NCBI GenBank assembly: GCA_002483135.1
Contig: DLHI01000020.1
Span: 124,001 to 188,000, forward strand
DNA: 64,000 bases
Direction of reading: 5' to 3'
Source: Hyphomonadaceae bacterium UBA7672
GTDB lineage: Bacteria; Pseudomonadota; Alphaproteobacteria; Caulobacterales; Hyphomonadaceae
In this document: in pieces, positions 1 to 8,361 of the stretch
Layout: each line of letters begins with the position of its first letter
How positions within the stretch are numbered: the stretch's first letter is position 1
Notes under the pieces: generated by a model
Database searches by the model: none
What the model was told of the DNA's origin: nothing
Seen by the model: the letters and a program-made list of their open reading frames with translations, nothing else
Position numbers and translations under genes: made by a program

Positions 1-10
1 CGCGGAAGTA

Positions 11-154
11 GCGAGCACGCCCCCCATCCTTCGAGACGATCGCTGCGCGATCCCTCAGGATGAGGGCTTCTCAACATGCGTGCTGCCCGTAAGGCCTCAT
101 CCTGAGGGATTGGCGCAAAGCGCCAATCGTCTCGAAGGACGAGGCCGTGCTCGC
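11..154. repeat. Nested inverted repeat (REP/MITE-like)
   Basis: The two ends are inverted copies of each other: GCGAGCACG at 11-19 matches the reverse complement of 146-154, and the arms 25-65 and 95-144 share CATCCT-TCGAGACGAT against ATCGTCTCGAAGGA and CCTCAGGATGAGG against CCTCATCCTGAGG. Each arm also holds its own small hairpin (GATCGC-TGC-GCGATC in the left, TTGGCGC-AAA-GCGCCAA in the right). It sits just downstream of the minus-strand M3 peptidase gene and has no ORF I would call. It looks like an interspersed palindromic element that could also act as a transcript-end hairpin; that role is inference. Confidence 0.7.
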
Positions 155-163
155 GAACCGCCG

Positions 164-2347
164 CTACTGCCCGCCCACCGCTTTCTCCGGAACCGGGAAG
201 CCGCGATCGCGCAGCAGCGCATCAATGGTTGCGTCGCGGCCGCGGAAGGCGCGATAGGCCTCGCCCGGATCGACCGCGTTGCGCACGGTGAACAGGTTGG
301 ACACCATGCTCGCCGCCAGCGCCTTGTCGTAGAGCCCGCCCGGCGCCTCGCGGAACGCCTCGGCCGCATCCGCCGTCAGCACCTCGGCCCACAGGTAGCC
401 GTAGTATCCGGCGGCATACCCTTCGCTCGAGAAGATATGCCCGAACTGGGTCGAGCGGTGCCGCATCGGAATTTCCTTCGGCATGCCGAGCTTGGCCAGC
501 TCCTCTTTCTCGAAGGCGCGCGGATCGAGGTTGGCGGGATCAACCGTGTGATAGCGCATATCCATGATCGCCGAGCCGAGGAATTCCACCGTCTGGAAGC
601 CCTGGTTGAATGTCGCCGCGTTGTTGATCTTGGCGATCAGCTCCTTCGGCATCGGCTCGCCCGTCCGGTAGTGGCGGAAATACTTGTCCACCACCTGGTC
701 GGTCAGCAGCCAGCGCTCCAGCAGTTGCGAATGGAATTCGGTGTAGTCGCGCACGCCGCCATTCAGTGTCGGGTACTCCACCGTCGATGACAGCGCATGC
801 AGCGCGTGGCCGAACTCGTGGAAGAACGTCTCCGCATCGTCATGGCTGATCAGCAGCGGCTCGCCCGGCGCCGGTTTCACGAAGTTGGAATTATTCGACG
901 ACAGCGTCGTTTCCAGCCCATCGAACGTTGAGTGCGAACGATAGCTCGACGCCCATGCCCCCGAACGCTTGCCCTGCCGCGCATAGGGATCGAGATACCA
1001 GTAGCCGACATGTTTGCCCGACGCCTTGTCCGTGACTTCCCAGACGTGCACGTCCGGATGGAAGACCGGAATCTGACCATCGGGAACCGCCGTGAAATTG
1101 AAGCCGAACAGTTCGCCCGCCACGAAGAACATCGCCTCGCGCAGCTTGTCGAGCTGCAGGTAGGGTTTCACCTCTTCGCTATCGAGTGCGTACTTCGCCT
1201 TGCGTACTTTCTCCGCATAGAAGCGATAGTCCCACGGCTCGATGGTGATTTTCGCGCCTTCCGAATTGGCCAGCGCCTGCATGTCTGCGATCTCTTCCTT
1301 CGCGCGCGCCACGGCAGGCGCCCACACAGCTTCCATCAGTGCGGTGGCGGCCGCGGGATCCGGCGCCATATTGTCCTGCAGCTGCCAGTCGGCGTAAGTC
1401 GCAAAGCCCAGAAGCTGCACGCGCTCATGCCGCAGTTTCAGGATCTGCGCGATCACGGCGTTGTTGTCGTGCTCGTCGCCATTGTCGCCGCGCGAATAGT
1501 AATTGCGCCACACCTGCTCGCGCAGCTTGCGCTCGGTGGAGTAGGTGAGGAACGGGTCCATCGAAGACCGCGTGTTGGTGACGGCGTATTCGCCCGGCTT
1601 GCCCAACTCCTCGGCAGTCGCCTTGGCCGACGCGACATAGCTCGCCGGCAGGCCGCCAAGCTGGTTCGGCTTCAGGTACGTGACCCAACCTTCCTCATCC
1701 GCCAGCAGGTTGTTGGAGAACTTGGTGTGAAGCTCGGCCAGTTCCTTGTTGATCGCGGCATAGCGTTCGCGTTTCTCGCCGGTCAGCTCCGCGCCCTGCA
1801 GCTGGAAGCGGTCATAGGTCAGGTCCAGCAGGCGCTTCTGGTGCGGCGTCAGCGTGAGCCCGCTGTCGTCATGCAGCGTCTTGATGCGCGCAAACAGCTT
1901 CTCGTTCTGGATGATCTTCGTGGAGTAGTCCGCCAGCATCGGCGAGATTTCCGCCTGCAGCGTTCGGAACTCCGGCGTCGACAGGTTCGAGCCCCAGATG
2001 CCGTAATACGTCATGGCGCGGTCCAGGGCCTCGCCCGAACGCTCCATCGCCTCGATCGTGTTCGCGAACGAAGCCTTCGCCGGATTGTTCGCTATGGCGT
2101 CGATCTCGGCGAGGTGCGCAGCGATGCCGGCCACAACGGCAGGCTTCAGCTGCGCAAGATCCATCTTGTCGAAGGCAGGCTGGCCGCCATTCGGGCCGGT
2201 CCATTCGGCGAGCAGGGGATTGGAGGCCAGTTGCGCCGTTGTCGCTTCATCGAACACGGCTGCGGGAACGCTGGTCAGGTCCTCCGCCGGTCCGCACGCG
2301 ACCAGCAGCGCAACAGCGCTGAGCGAAGCAAGAAGAAGACGGCGCAT
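164..2347 (-). CDS. M3 family metallopeptidase lipoprotein (peptidyl-dipeptidase Dcp-like)
   Basis: A 727-residue zinc peptidase of the thimet oligopeptidase/Dcp family, which trims short peptides; family members of this length release C-terminal dipeptides. The zinc motif HEFGH lies in FFHEFGHALHALSS near residue 505, and the following region (YTEFHSQLLERW) fits the M3 active site. The N-terminus is a lipoprotein signal with lipobox LVAC and Cys18, so the enzyme is probably anchored in the envelope, unlike cytosolic E. coli Dcp. Length matches the family. It is transcribed alone on the minus strand; an AT-rich near-palindrome at 2383-2394 lies just upstream. Family call is firm, substrate is not. 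Confidence 0.93.
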   Translation of the reverse strand: MRRLLLASLSAVALLVACGPAEDLTSVPAAVFDEATTAQLASNPLLAEWTGPNGGQPAFDKMDLAQLKPAVVAGIAAHLAEIDAIANNPAKASFANTIEAMERSGEALDRAMTYYGIWGSNLSTPEFRTLQAEISPMLADYSTKIIQNEKLFARIKTLHDDSGLTLTPHQKRLLDLTYDRFQLQGAELTGEKRERYAAINKELAELHTKFSNNLLADEEGWVTYLKPNQLGGLPASYVASAKATAEELGKPGEYAVTNTRSSMDPFLTYSTERKLREQVWRNYYSRGDNGDEHDNNAVIAQILKLRHERVQLLGFATYADWQLQDNMAPDPAAATALMEAVWAPAVARAKEEIADMQALANSEGAKITIEPWDYRFYAEKVRKAKYALDSEEVKPYLQLDKLREAMFFVAGELFGFNFTAVPDGQIPVFHPDVHVWEVTDKASGKHVGYWYLDPYARQGKRSGAWASSYRSHSTFDGLETTLSSNNSNFVKPAPGEPLLISHDDAETFFHEFGHALHALSSTVEYPTLNGGVRDYTEFHSQLLERWLLTDQVVDKYFRHYRTGEPMPKELIAKINNAATFNQGFQTVEFLGSAIMDMRYHTVDPANLDPRAFEKEELAKLGMPKEIPMRHRSTQFGHIFSSEGYAAGYYGYLWAEVLTADAAEAFREAPGGLYDKALAASMVSNLFTVRNAVDPGEAYRAFRGRDATIDALLRDRGFPVPEKAVGGQ

Positions 2348-2382
2348 CGGTACCCTCCGAAAATGCGAAGGGCAGACCTTAG

Positions 2383-2394
2383 CGATAATCGATA
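2383..2394. promoter_or_regulatory. Candidate operator CGATAATCGATA
   Basis: A 12-base near-palindrome 36-47 bases upstream of the M3 peptidase start. The identical 12-mer, read on the other strand, lies inside the 15-base near-palindrome at 41437-41451 upstream of phoD. An AT-rich 12-mer shared by two exported-enzyme promoters in a GC-rich genome is suggestive of a common regulator, but no regulator is identified. Confidence 0.3.
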
Positions 2395-2448
2395 AGCTGA
2401 CCAGCGGAATCTGCCCGATATTCCGGGCATGCGGGTCTGACTCTTGCG

Positions 2449-3111
2449 CTAATCCGCGATGGACCGTTGGCTGTCATAGGCGGAGCGCGCCAGAGCCTGC
2501 AATTCCTGCTCGAGACCCCGCACCAGTCTGTCGAGAGTCTCGCGCTCGGGATTCCGGCCGCCATCGAACAGGTTCAGCGGATCGCGCGGCGGCGCATCCG
2601 CGCTGGCAGAGGCGATCGCTGGCCCGCCTTCCACGTCCAGAAGGTGCGCCTCGCCGACGGCGCGGCCATCCTTGTCGAGCGTGTCCGCCATCGTGGCGAA
2701 GAGATCGTTCCACCAAGCGCCATCGCTTGTGTAGGTGTTCTGCCCGTCATGTGTGGCGTAGAGGATGACGTGCCCAAAGCCCCAGCGGGCCGCTGTCTGC
2801 CGCGCCACCATCGCGCAGCTCGGTCCGCCTTCGACCTGCATCAGGTTCGATCCCAGCATGTCGGACGGCTGGATCGGCGTGAGCCTGTCGATCAGCCCGC
2901 CCAACCGCGTGCGCATCTGCGACCAGTATTGCTGTTCGTCATGCCGGATCTGGAGGAAGCCCGCGGGTCCTACGCGCATGCAGGCGATCCGCATCGGAAA
3001 CCGGATGCCCGGCGCGGCGAACGCGCCCGGCGCAAAAGCCAGCCCGCCAAGTCCCAGCGCACTCAGGCGCAGGGCGCCTCGGCGCGTGACGGGAGACAGG
3101 AAGGGCTTCAT
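2449..3111 (-). CDS. Tat-exported protein of unknown function
   Basis: A 220-residue protein starting MKPFLSPVTRRGALRLSALG, a twin-arginine signal (TRRGALRL) followed by a hydrophobic Leu/Gly/Ala stretch ending near AFA, so export through Tat to the periplasm is likely. The mature part has no motif I recognise; it contains two Cys (IACMR and PSCAM) and a conserved-looking segment WGFGHVILYATHDGQ. It is divergent from ruvC, whose SOS box lies between the two genes. It is separated from the M3 peptidase by about 100 bases and may be transcribed with it. Real coding is supported by the signal peptide and codon pattern; function is unknown. Confidence 0.75.
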   Translation of the reverse strand: MKPFLSPVTRRGALRLSALGLGGLAFAPGAFAAPGIRFPMRIACMRVGPAGFLQIRHDEQQYWSQMRTRLGGLIDRLTPIQPSDMLGSNLMQVEGGPSCAMVARQTAARWGFGHVILYATHDGQNTYTSDGAWWNDLFATMADTLDKDGRAVGEAHLLDVEGGPAIASASADAPPRDPLNLFDGGRNPERETLDRLVRGLEQELQALARSAYDSQRSIAD

Positions 3112-3161
3112 GGCTGATGAAACTGGTCAGTCTTGGTTTCCGGGGTGTTAACTTCCGGCGT

Positions 3162-3176
3162 GTTCTCAATCCGTTC
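3162..3176 (+). promoter_or_regulatory. LexA (SOS) box upstream of ruvC
   Basis: The sequence GTTC-TCAATCC-GTTC is an exact match to the alphaproteobacterial LexA operator GTTC-N7-GTTC known from Caulobacter and rhizobia. It ends 21 bases before the ruvC start, the position expected for repression of the ruvC promoter. Confidence 0.85.
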
Positions 3177-3197
3177 GAACTCTGCGATTCTGGCGAA

Positions 3198-3701
3198 ATG
3201 AGTCACATGATTCGAATCCTGGGCGTCGACCCCGGCCTGCGCCACACTGGCTGGGGCATCATCGATATGGATGGCCCGCGCCTGTCGTGGGTGGCCCACG
3301 GCGTCATCGATCCCGATCCCAAGGCCGATCTGGCGGAAAGACTGGGCATGCTATGCGAGGGCCTGCGCGCCGTGATCCACGAGCATGATCCGATGGAAGC
3401 CGCCGTCGAGGAGACGTTCGTCAACATCAATCCGAAATCAACACTGCTGCTCGGCCAGGCGCGCGGCGCTGCGCTGGCGACGCTGGCGGCGGCGCGGCTC
3501 AAGGTCCACGAGTTTGCTACGCGCAAAGTGAAACTCGCTGTCGTCGGAACGGGTGGGGCAGACAAGACGCAGGTTGCCTTCATGGTGCGCCGCCTGTTGC
3601 CGCGCGCGGGCGAGGTTTCGGCGGACGCAGCCGATGCGCTCGCCGTCGCCATCTGCGGTGCGCACCATCGTCCTTCTCTTTCCCTGCGGCGCCCGGCATG
3701 A
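3198..3701 (+). CDS. ruvC: Holliday junction resolvase RuvC
   Basis: RuvC cuts Holliday junctions made during recombination repair, working with the RuvAB branch-migration motor. The 167-residue product has the first catalytic Asp in ILGVDPGLRHTGWG (Asp11), the catalytic Glu in AAVEETFVN and the C-terminal acidic site ADAADALAVA. The frame is open back to 3117, but the ATG at 3198 gives the usual N-terminus and lies just after the SOS box, so it is chosen. The stop overlaps the ruvA start in ATGA, implying coupled translation. SOS control follows from the box at 3162. Confidence 0.97.
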   Translation: MSHMIRILGVDPGLRHTGWGIIDMDGPRLSWVAHGVIDPDPKADLAERLGMLCEGLRAVIHEHDPMEAAVEETFVNINPKSTLLLGQARGAALATLAAARLKVHEFATRKVKLAVVGTGGADKTQVAFMVRRLLPRAGEVSADAADALAVAICGAHHRPSLSLRRPA

Positions 3702-4318
3702 TCGGCAGGCTCAGAGGAACAATCGCCGCCATCGGGGAAGGGCAGGCGCTCATCGACGTGAATGGCGTCGGCTATCTCGTGCATGCCGGTTCGCGCACGC
3801 TCGCGAAGCTCGCCGTCGGCGAGGCGGCAGAGATGTTCGTCGAAACGCAGATGTCGGAAAGCGCCATCCGCCTGTTCGGCTTCGTCGCGGCGGAAGACCG
3901 CGCCTGGTTCGCGCGGCTGCAGGACGCGCCCGGCGTCGGCGCCAAGGTCGCGCTCTCGATCCTCGATGCCCTCACCACCGCTCAGCTGATGGACGCCATC
4001 GCTCTCAACGACACCGGCGCCATCACGCGCGCCAATGGCGTCGGCAAGAAGTTGGCCGAACGGATCGTCACCGAGTTCAAGGGCAAGCCGCCGCCAATGG
4101 GCCTGTTTGCCTCGACCTTCACCACCACGTCCACCACGTCCACGCCTGTCGCCGCCACCGGCGCTCGCGCAGCCGCTATCTCCGCGCTGGTCAATCTCGG
4201 CTACACGCAGGTCGACGCGTCACGCGCCGTCGCGCAAGCCGCGCGCGATGTGGGCGATGATGCAACCGAGAGCACGCTGATCCGCGCCGCATTGAAAGCA
4301 CTGGCGCCGACTGCCTAA
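3698..4318 (+). CDS. ruvA: Holliday junction branch migration protein RuvA
   Basis: RuvA tetramers hold the four-way junction and load RuvB. The 206-residue protein has the N-terminal OB-fold (about 1-62), two helix-hairpin-helix motifs (APGVGAKVA at 77-85 and ANGVGKKLA at 112-120), a flexible Thr/Ser-rich linker (about 131-155) and the C-terminal RuvB-binding domain. It overlaps ruvC by four bases. Its stop codon overlaps the stop of the convergent DUF445 gene. ruvB is not adjacent; it is 1.8 kb downstream with its own SOS box. Confidence 0.97.
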   Translation: MIGRLRGTIAAIGEGQALIDVNGVGYLVHAGSRTLAKLAVGEAAEMFVETQMSESAIRLFGFVAAEDRAWFARLQDAPGVGAKVALSILDALTTAQLMDAIALNDTGAITRANGVGKKLAERIVTEFKGKPPPMGLFASTFTTTSTTSTPVAATGARAAAISALVNLGYTQVDASRAVAQAARDVGDDATESTLIRAALKALAPTA

Positions 4319-5634
4319 AGCACCTCAGCTCCAACGTGCAGCACCAGCCCCACCAGGCCGCCGATGATGGTGCCGTTGAGACGGATGTACTGCAGGTCGC
4401 GCCCGACATTCTGCTCCAGCTTGTCGACGATCGTCTGCGAGTCCCACTTGCGGATGGTTTCCGACACCAGCCGGGCAACGTCCTCGCCATGGCGCGCGGC
4501 CAGTTCCACCAGCAGCGCCTTGAGGCGCGCATTCAACGCCGCGCGCACCTGCGGCTCGCGCATCAGACCCTCGCCCAGATTTGTCAGCGCCGTCTGCAGC
4601 CAGGTCCGCAACCGCCCGTTGGGGCTGGTGCAGTCACGCCGCAGAGCCGCCTTGAACGCGACCCACCCCGCCTCCATGGCGCTGGTCACGCTCGGATGCG
4701 CCGCTGCATCCTGTATCCATGTTCCAACGCGCGCCTGCAGCTCCGGATCGCGGCGCAGGTTGTCGGCGAACTCGCCCACCATCTCGTTGAGGCGCAGGCG
4801 CAACGGATGATCGCGCTGCGTGGCGATCTCATAGAGCAGATCATTCACCGCATTGATGACCGTATCCGCCACCTTCTTGTCCGCGCTGACGAACCGCATC
4901 ATCCAGCCTGAGCGATTGCGGATGCGATCGCGGATCAGCTCCTGGTTTTCTTCCAGCAGGCGATAGCCCTGCGTCAGCAGCGCATCCAGAATGGCCTGAT
5001 GCCGCCCCTGTTCCGCGAGAGCTTCCAGCACCGATCCAAAGGCGGGCGCCACACTTGCGCCCTGTATGGTGGAAGCGGCCTGCTCGCGCAGGAAGTGGGC
5101 GACCGTCTCATCGTCCAGGGCATCGAGCAGGGCGGGGATGGCGGACACGATGCCGCCGGCCAGGGCGGTAGATTGCGCCGGTTCCGCCAGCCACCTGCCC
5201 AGCGCCTCGGAAAGATCCTTGTCCTTCACCCGCTCGGCGACGAGGCTCGGCTTCAGGAAGTTGTCAGCGATGAAACGTCCGACCGCATCTGCAATGCGAT
5301 CCTGGTTCTTGGGGATCACCGCCGTGTGAGGAATTGGTATACCCAGCGGATGGCGGAAGATGGCGGTGACGGCGAACCAGTCGGCCAGCCCGCCCACCAT
5401 TGCGGCCTCGGCGAAAGCGCGAACGAACCGCCAGTGGATGTCCCAGTCCCGACCCGGCGGCTCCCACATGTGCGAGAACACGAACAGCACCATGATGGCG
5501 AGCAGCAGCCCGTTGGCGAGCCGACGCATGCCGACCAGGCGGGCATATCCGCCGTCTGCGCCTGGGGACGTCTTGCCGGATTTCCCGGTCATCGTGTCGC
5601 GGTGGTCGAGCGGAGCATTCGATTCATAAGGCAT
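4315..5634 (-). CDS. DUF445 family membrane protein
   Basis: A 439-residue DUF445 protein. The family pattern is visible: an N-terminal hydrophobic helix (LANGLLLAIMVLFVFSHM), the signature EAAMVGGLADWFAVTAIFRHPLGIPIPHTAVIPKNQ (residues about 85-120), long amphipathic helical repeats, and a C-terminal hydrophobic segment (IIGGLVGLVLHVGAEVL). DUF445 proteins are membrane-anchored and of unknown biochemical role. The first 15 residues may be extra, since a second Met (MTGKSG) lies at 5592. It interrupts the ruvCA and ruvB units on the opposite strand and converges with ruvA through overlapping stop codons. Confidence 0.9.
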   Translation of the reverse strand: MPYESNAPLDHRDTMTGKSGKTSPGADGGYARLVGMRRLANGLLLAIMVLFVFSHMWEPPGRDWDIHWRFVRAFAEAAMVGGLADWFAVTAIFRHPLGIPIPHTAVIPKNQDRIADAVGRFIADNFLKPSLVAERVKDKDLSEALGRWLAEPAQSTALAGGIVSAIPALLDALDDETVAHFLREQAASTIQGASVAPAFGSVLEALAEQGRHQAILDALLTQGYRLLEENQELIRDRIRNRSGWMMRFVSADKKVADTVINAVNDLLYEIATQRDHPLRLRLNEMVGEFADNLRRDPELQARVGTWIQDAAAHPSVTSAMEAGWVAFKAALRRDCTSPNGRLRTWLQTALTNLGEGLMREPQVRAALNARLKALLVELAARHGEDVARLVSETIRKWDSQTIVDKLEQNVGRDLQYIRLNGTIIGGLVGLVLHVGAEVL

Positions 5635-5724
5635 GATATAGCGCTGCTGGCGGCGATGTGGATATGCCGCATTGTCGACGCGCCAGGGGCCCCTGGATCT
5701 TGGCCGGAATGGGGAGGGTTTGCG

Positions 5725-6018
5725 GTGACCACAGAGGAAGTGATCGGCGCAATTGCCGCTGTCCTTACGACATCATCCTTTCTGCCGCAGGCGATAAAGG
5801 TTCTGCGCACACGCGACACCGGCGCGATCTCGTTGACCATGTATGTGCTGTTCACCGCAGGCGTCACCCTTTGGGGGGTCTATGGCCTCATGACATGGCA
5901 GTGGTCGATCATTATCGCCAACGGGATTACCGTCGTGCTGGCCGCAACCATCCTGACGATGAAGGTGGCCTCGGTCGTTTCCGCAGGACGGAATCCGCGC
6001 CGTGCGACCGGGAATTAA
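5725..6018 (+). CDS. SemiSWEET-type small sugar transporter (PQ-loop)
   Basis: A 97-residue protein with three membrane helices and the PQ-loop motif SSFLPQAIKVLRT, followed by RDTGAISLTMYVLF. This is the half-SWEET (MtN3) architecture, which dimerises to form a bidirectional sugar channel in known members. The frame is open far upstream, but the GTG at 5725 preceded by GGGGAGGG (5711-5718) gives the family's short N-terminus and is chosen. The gene lies between ruvCA and ruvB; ruvB has its own SOS promoter so shared transcription with repair genes is not needed. The substrate cannot be told. Confidence 0.85.
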   Translation: MTTEEVIGAIAAVLTTSSFLPQAIKVLRTRDTGAISLTMYVLFTAGVTLWGVYGLMTWQWSIIIANGITVVLAATILTMKVASVVSAGRNPRRATGN

Positions 6019-6027
6019 CCGCGCATT

Positions 6028-6042
6028 GTTCTTCAACTGTTC
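6028..6042 (+). promoter_or_regulatory. LexA (SOS) box upstream of ruvB
   Basis: GTTC-TTCAACT-GTTC is a second exact GTTC-N7-GTTC box, 33 bases before the ruvB start and directly after the SemiSWEET stop. Its presence explains how ruvB stays SOS-controlled although separated from ruvCA. Confidence 0.85.
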
Positions 6043-6075
6043 CTTTCGTCCGCGAACGGCGCCACAAGCAGGACC

Positions 6076-7116
6076 ATGACGCGAGACGGCGACATCACAG
6101 ACCCCGAGCGCCTGCCCGGCGAGGCGATGGACCGCGCGCTGCGGCCCACGGCCTTCGATGATTTCACGGGCCAGGAAGCGGCAAAGGCCAACCTCAAAGT
6201 GTTCGTCTCTGCGGCGCGCAAGCGCGGCGATGCGCTCGATCACGTGCTGCTCTCGGGTCCCCCGGGTCTCGGCAAGACCACGTTGGCGCAGATCCTCAGC
6301 CGCGAAATGGGCGTCGGCTTTCGCGCGACGTCCGGGCCGGTGATCGCCAAGGCCGGAGACCTTGCGGCCCTGCTCACCAATCTCGAAGCGCGCGACGTGC
6401 TGTTCATCGACGAGATCCATCGTTTGCCCGCGCATGTCGAGGAAATCCTCTATCCCGCAATGGAGGATCACACGCTCGACTTGATCATCGGTGAGGGCCC
6501 GTCGGCCCGTTCGGTCAAGATAGACCTGCCGCCCTTCACGCTGGTGGGCGCCACGACGCGCGCGGGCCTCCTGTCCACGCCGCTGCGCGACCGCTTTGGC
6601 ATTCCGGTACGTCTCGAATTCTACACGCGCGAGGAACTCGGCTCGATCCTGCGCCGCGCGGGAACCAAGCTCGGCGCCAACATCACACAGGATGGGGCGG
6701 AAGAAATCGCCGGCCGTTCGCGCGGCACGCCACGCATCGCCGTGCGCCTGCTGCGCCGCGTCCGCGACTTCTGCGAGGCCGATGGTGTGAAGATAGACCG
6801 CAAGGGCGCCGCCATGTCGCTCGCGCGGCTCGAAGTGGACGAGGATGGCCTCGACGCGCTGGACCGGCGCTATCTCCAGGCGCTGGTGAAGACCTACTCG
6901 GGCGGTCCTGTCGGCGCCGACACGCTGGCGGCCGCGCTCTCCGAAGCGCGCGATTCAATCGAGGAAGTGATCGAGCCCTATCTGATGCAGCAGGGCTTTG
7001 TCGCTCGCACCCCGCGAGGTCGCGTCGCTACGCCCAGGGCGTGGGAGCGCGTCGGCCTCAAGCCGCCTTCCAGCTTCCAGACGCCGCTGTTCGAGGAAGA
7101 GGGCGAAGGTAAGTAG
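6076..7116 (+). CDS. ruvB: Holliday junction branch migration ATPase RuvB
   Basis: RuvB is the hexameric AAA+ motor that drives branch migration on RuvA-bound junctions. The 346-residue protein starts MTRDGDITDPERLPGE and has Walker A GPPGLGKT (61-68), Walker B LFIDEIHRL, the sensor 1 region VGATTRAG, and the C-terminal winged-helix domain ending in TPRGRVATPRAWERVGL, all typical. Length equals that of other alphaproteobacterial RuvB proteins. The upstream SOS box at 6028 gives independent damage-inducible transcription. Confidence 0.98.
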   Translation: MTRDGDITDPERLPGEAMDRALRPTAFDDFTGQEAAKANLKVFVSAARKRGDALDHVLLSGPPGLGKTTLAQILSREMGVGFRATSGPVIAKAGDLAALLTNLEARDVLFIDEIHRLPAHVEEILYPAMEDHTLDLIIGEGPSARSVKIDLPPFTLVGATTRAGLLSTPLRDRFGIPVRLEFYTREELGSILRRAGTKLGANITQDGAEEIAGRSRGTPRIAVRLLRRVRDFCEADGVKIDRKGAAMSLARLEVDEDGLDALDRRYLQALVKTYSGGPVGADTLAAALSEARDSIEEVIEPYLMQQGFVARTPRGRVATPRAWERVGLKPPSSFQTPLFEEEGEGK

Positions 7117-7198
7117 CCACGCCTCGCGCGGCCTTGCTTGACGCACAGCCCGCCCCCGTTAAGGCTGGCGCAAACAAGAAGATGCCCGGGAGGACGAG

Positions 7199-7849
7199 AT
7201 GATCCACGCACGCGCAATTGGCGCACTCATGCTTGCTGCAACGCTGCCCGGCTGTGTGATGGTGCATGCCCGCGAAGTGGTCGAGGCGCCTGCCGCCAGT
7301 GCAGCGCCGATTGCCGCCGTCGCCTCGGTTGCCCAGCCCGCTCCGGTTCCGCCGCCAGCGCCCGCCGGCCCTGCGCCGTTGCAGGTTCCCAATTTCAGCT
7401 ACGTCACCATCCCGATGGAGATCACGGTCAACAAGCCGGTGAAGGATGTCTGGGCGCGCATCGGCAAGTATTGCGACATCGCCGAATGGTTCCAGATCGC
7501 AGCCGGCTGCACGATCACATCCGGCGTCGACAATGAAGTAGGCGCGGTGCGTTCCATCGGCGCAGAGATCCTCGTCGCAAAGACGGAATACTCGTACGCA
7601 TATACGCAGCCCGTGCGCGAAGGCCGGCCCTACAATCTTTATCACGGCAATCTCGAAGCCCGCGCCATCGACGCGAACACGACGAAACTGCTTTACACGC
7701 TGGTCTACGATCTCTCGCTGGTGCCGGGCGACGATGCCGCGAAGGCCGCCGACGTCGAACGCCGCCGCGTCGCCTTCACGCGCGCGCTCGGCAATATGAA
7801 GATCTTGGCCGAAGGTGGAACCCTGCCGCCGCCGGCGCCGCGCCCCTAG
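7199..7849 (+). CDS. SRPBCC-domain lipoprotein
   Basis: A 216-residue protein with a lipoprotein signal (lipobox TLPGC, Cys19), an Ala/Pro-rich tether (about 30-65) and a START-like SRPBCC domain (about 70-205) seen as MEITVNKPVKDVWARIGKYCDIAEWF and the later segment LLYTLVYDLSLVPG. Such domains bind hydrophobic ligands; many are annotated as polyketide cyclase-like without proof. It ends in overlap with the convergent 171-residue gene. A likely -35-like TTGACG at 7138 lies upstream. The ligand is unknown. Confidence 0.8.
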   Translation: MIHARAIGALMLAATLPGCVMVHAREVVEAPAASAAPIAAVASVAQPAPVPPPAPAGPAPLQVPNFSYVTIPMEITVNKPVKDVWARIGKYCDIAEWFQIAAGCTITSGVDNEVGAVRSIGAEILVAKTEYSYAYTQPVREGRPYNLYHGNLEARAIDANTTKLLYTLVYDLSLVPGDDAAKAADVERRRVAFTRALGNMKILAEGGTLPPPAPRP

Positions 7850-8361
7850 CGAACGGCAAGATCCATCGTCCCGCACAGACGCAGGTGCACGCGGCCGGGC
7901 GCGAACGTCTCCTCGAAGACGTAGACGCGCACGGCCGCCTTTGTATCGAACCCACTTGCCAGGATCGAGCGGCCGGCATTCTCGATGCCGACAAACGGAA
8001 TGCCGCGGAGCCCGCCGCATGCCGCCGTCATGGTGGGACTGTAGTCGTACCCCTCGCGCGGCATCAGCTGGAACACCGCCACAGCCTGCTTGGCGCCCGG
8101 CGTCAACGCCGCACGCGGATTGCCGAGGAACACCCTGTCGTCCAGCGCAATCTCGTCAGTGAAGTTCAGCACCGACGCGGGCTCCTCGCCAAAGCGCAGC
8201 GCATGGGGAAAGGGGCCGTTCCGGCCGGGAAGCGTTTCAACTTCAACCTTCAGGCCATCCGCCCCTGCATAAGCGTGCGTGGCGGCTTGCCCTCGCGGGG
8301 CGGGCTGGGCGACAGCGACGCCAGCGCTGAGCACGGCGGCGGCAAGCAGGAAGCGCCTCAT
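7846..8361 (-). CDS. Exported protein of unknown function, partner of the beta-lactamase gene
   Basis: A 171-residue protein with a clear Sec signal (MRRFLLAAAVLSAGVAVAQP). The mature part, with four Cys-containing or Gly-rich segments such as TAACGGLRGIPFVGIENAGR and LRLCGTMDLAV, matches no family I know. Its start overlaps the stop of the metallo-beta-lactamase gene in ATGA, so the two are translationally coupled and probably act in the same compartment. The stop overlaps that of the convergent SRPBCC lipoprotein gene. Confidence 0.75.
   Translation of the reverse strand: MRRFLLAAAVLSAGVAVAQPAPRGQAATHAYAGADGLKVEVETLPGRNGPFPHALRFGEEPASVLNFTDEIALDDRVFLGNPRAALTPGAKQAVAVFQLMPREGYDYSPTMTAACGGLRGIPFVGIENAGRSILASGFDTKAAVRVYVFEETFAPGRVHLRLCGTMDLAVR

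Noticed and set aside
932..2395. 487-residue plus-strand open frame
   Set aside because: Antisense shadow of the M3 peptidase; the M3 frame has a lipobox and HEFGH motif.
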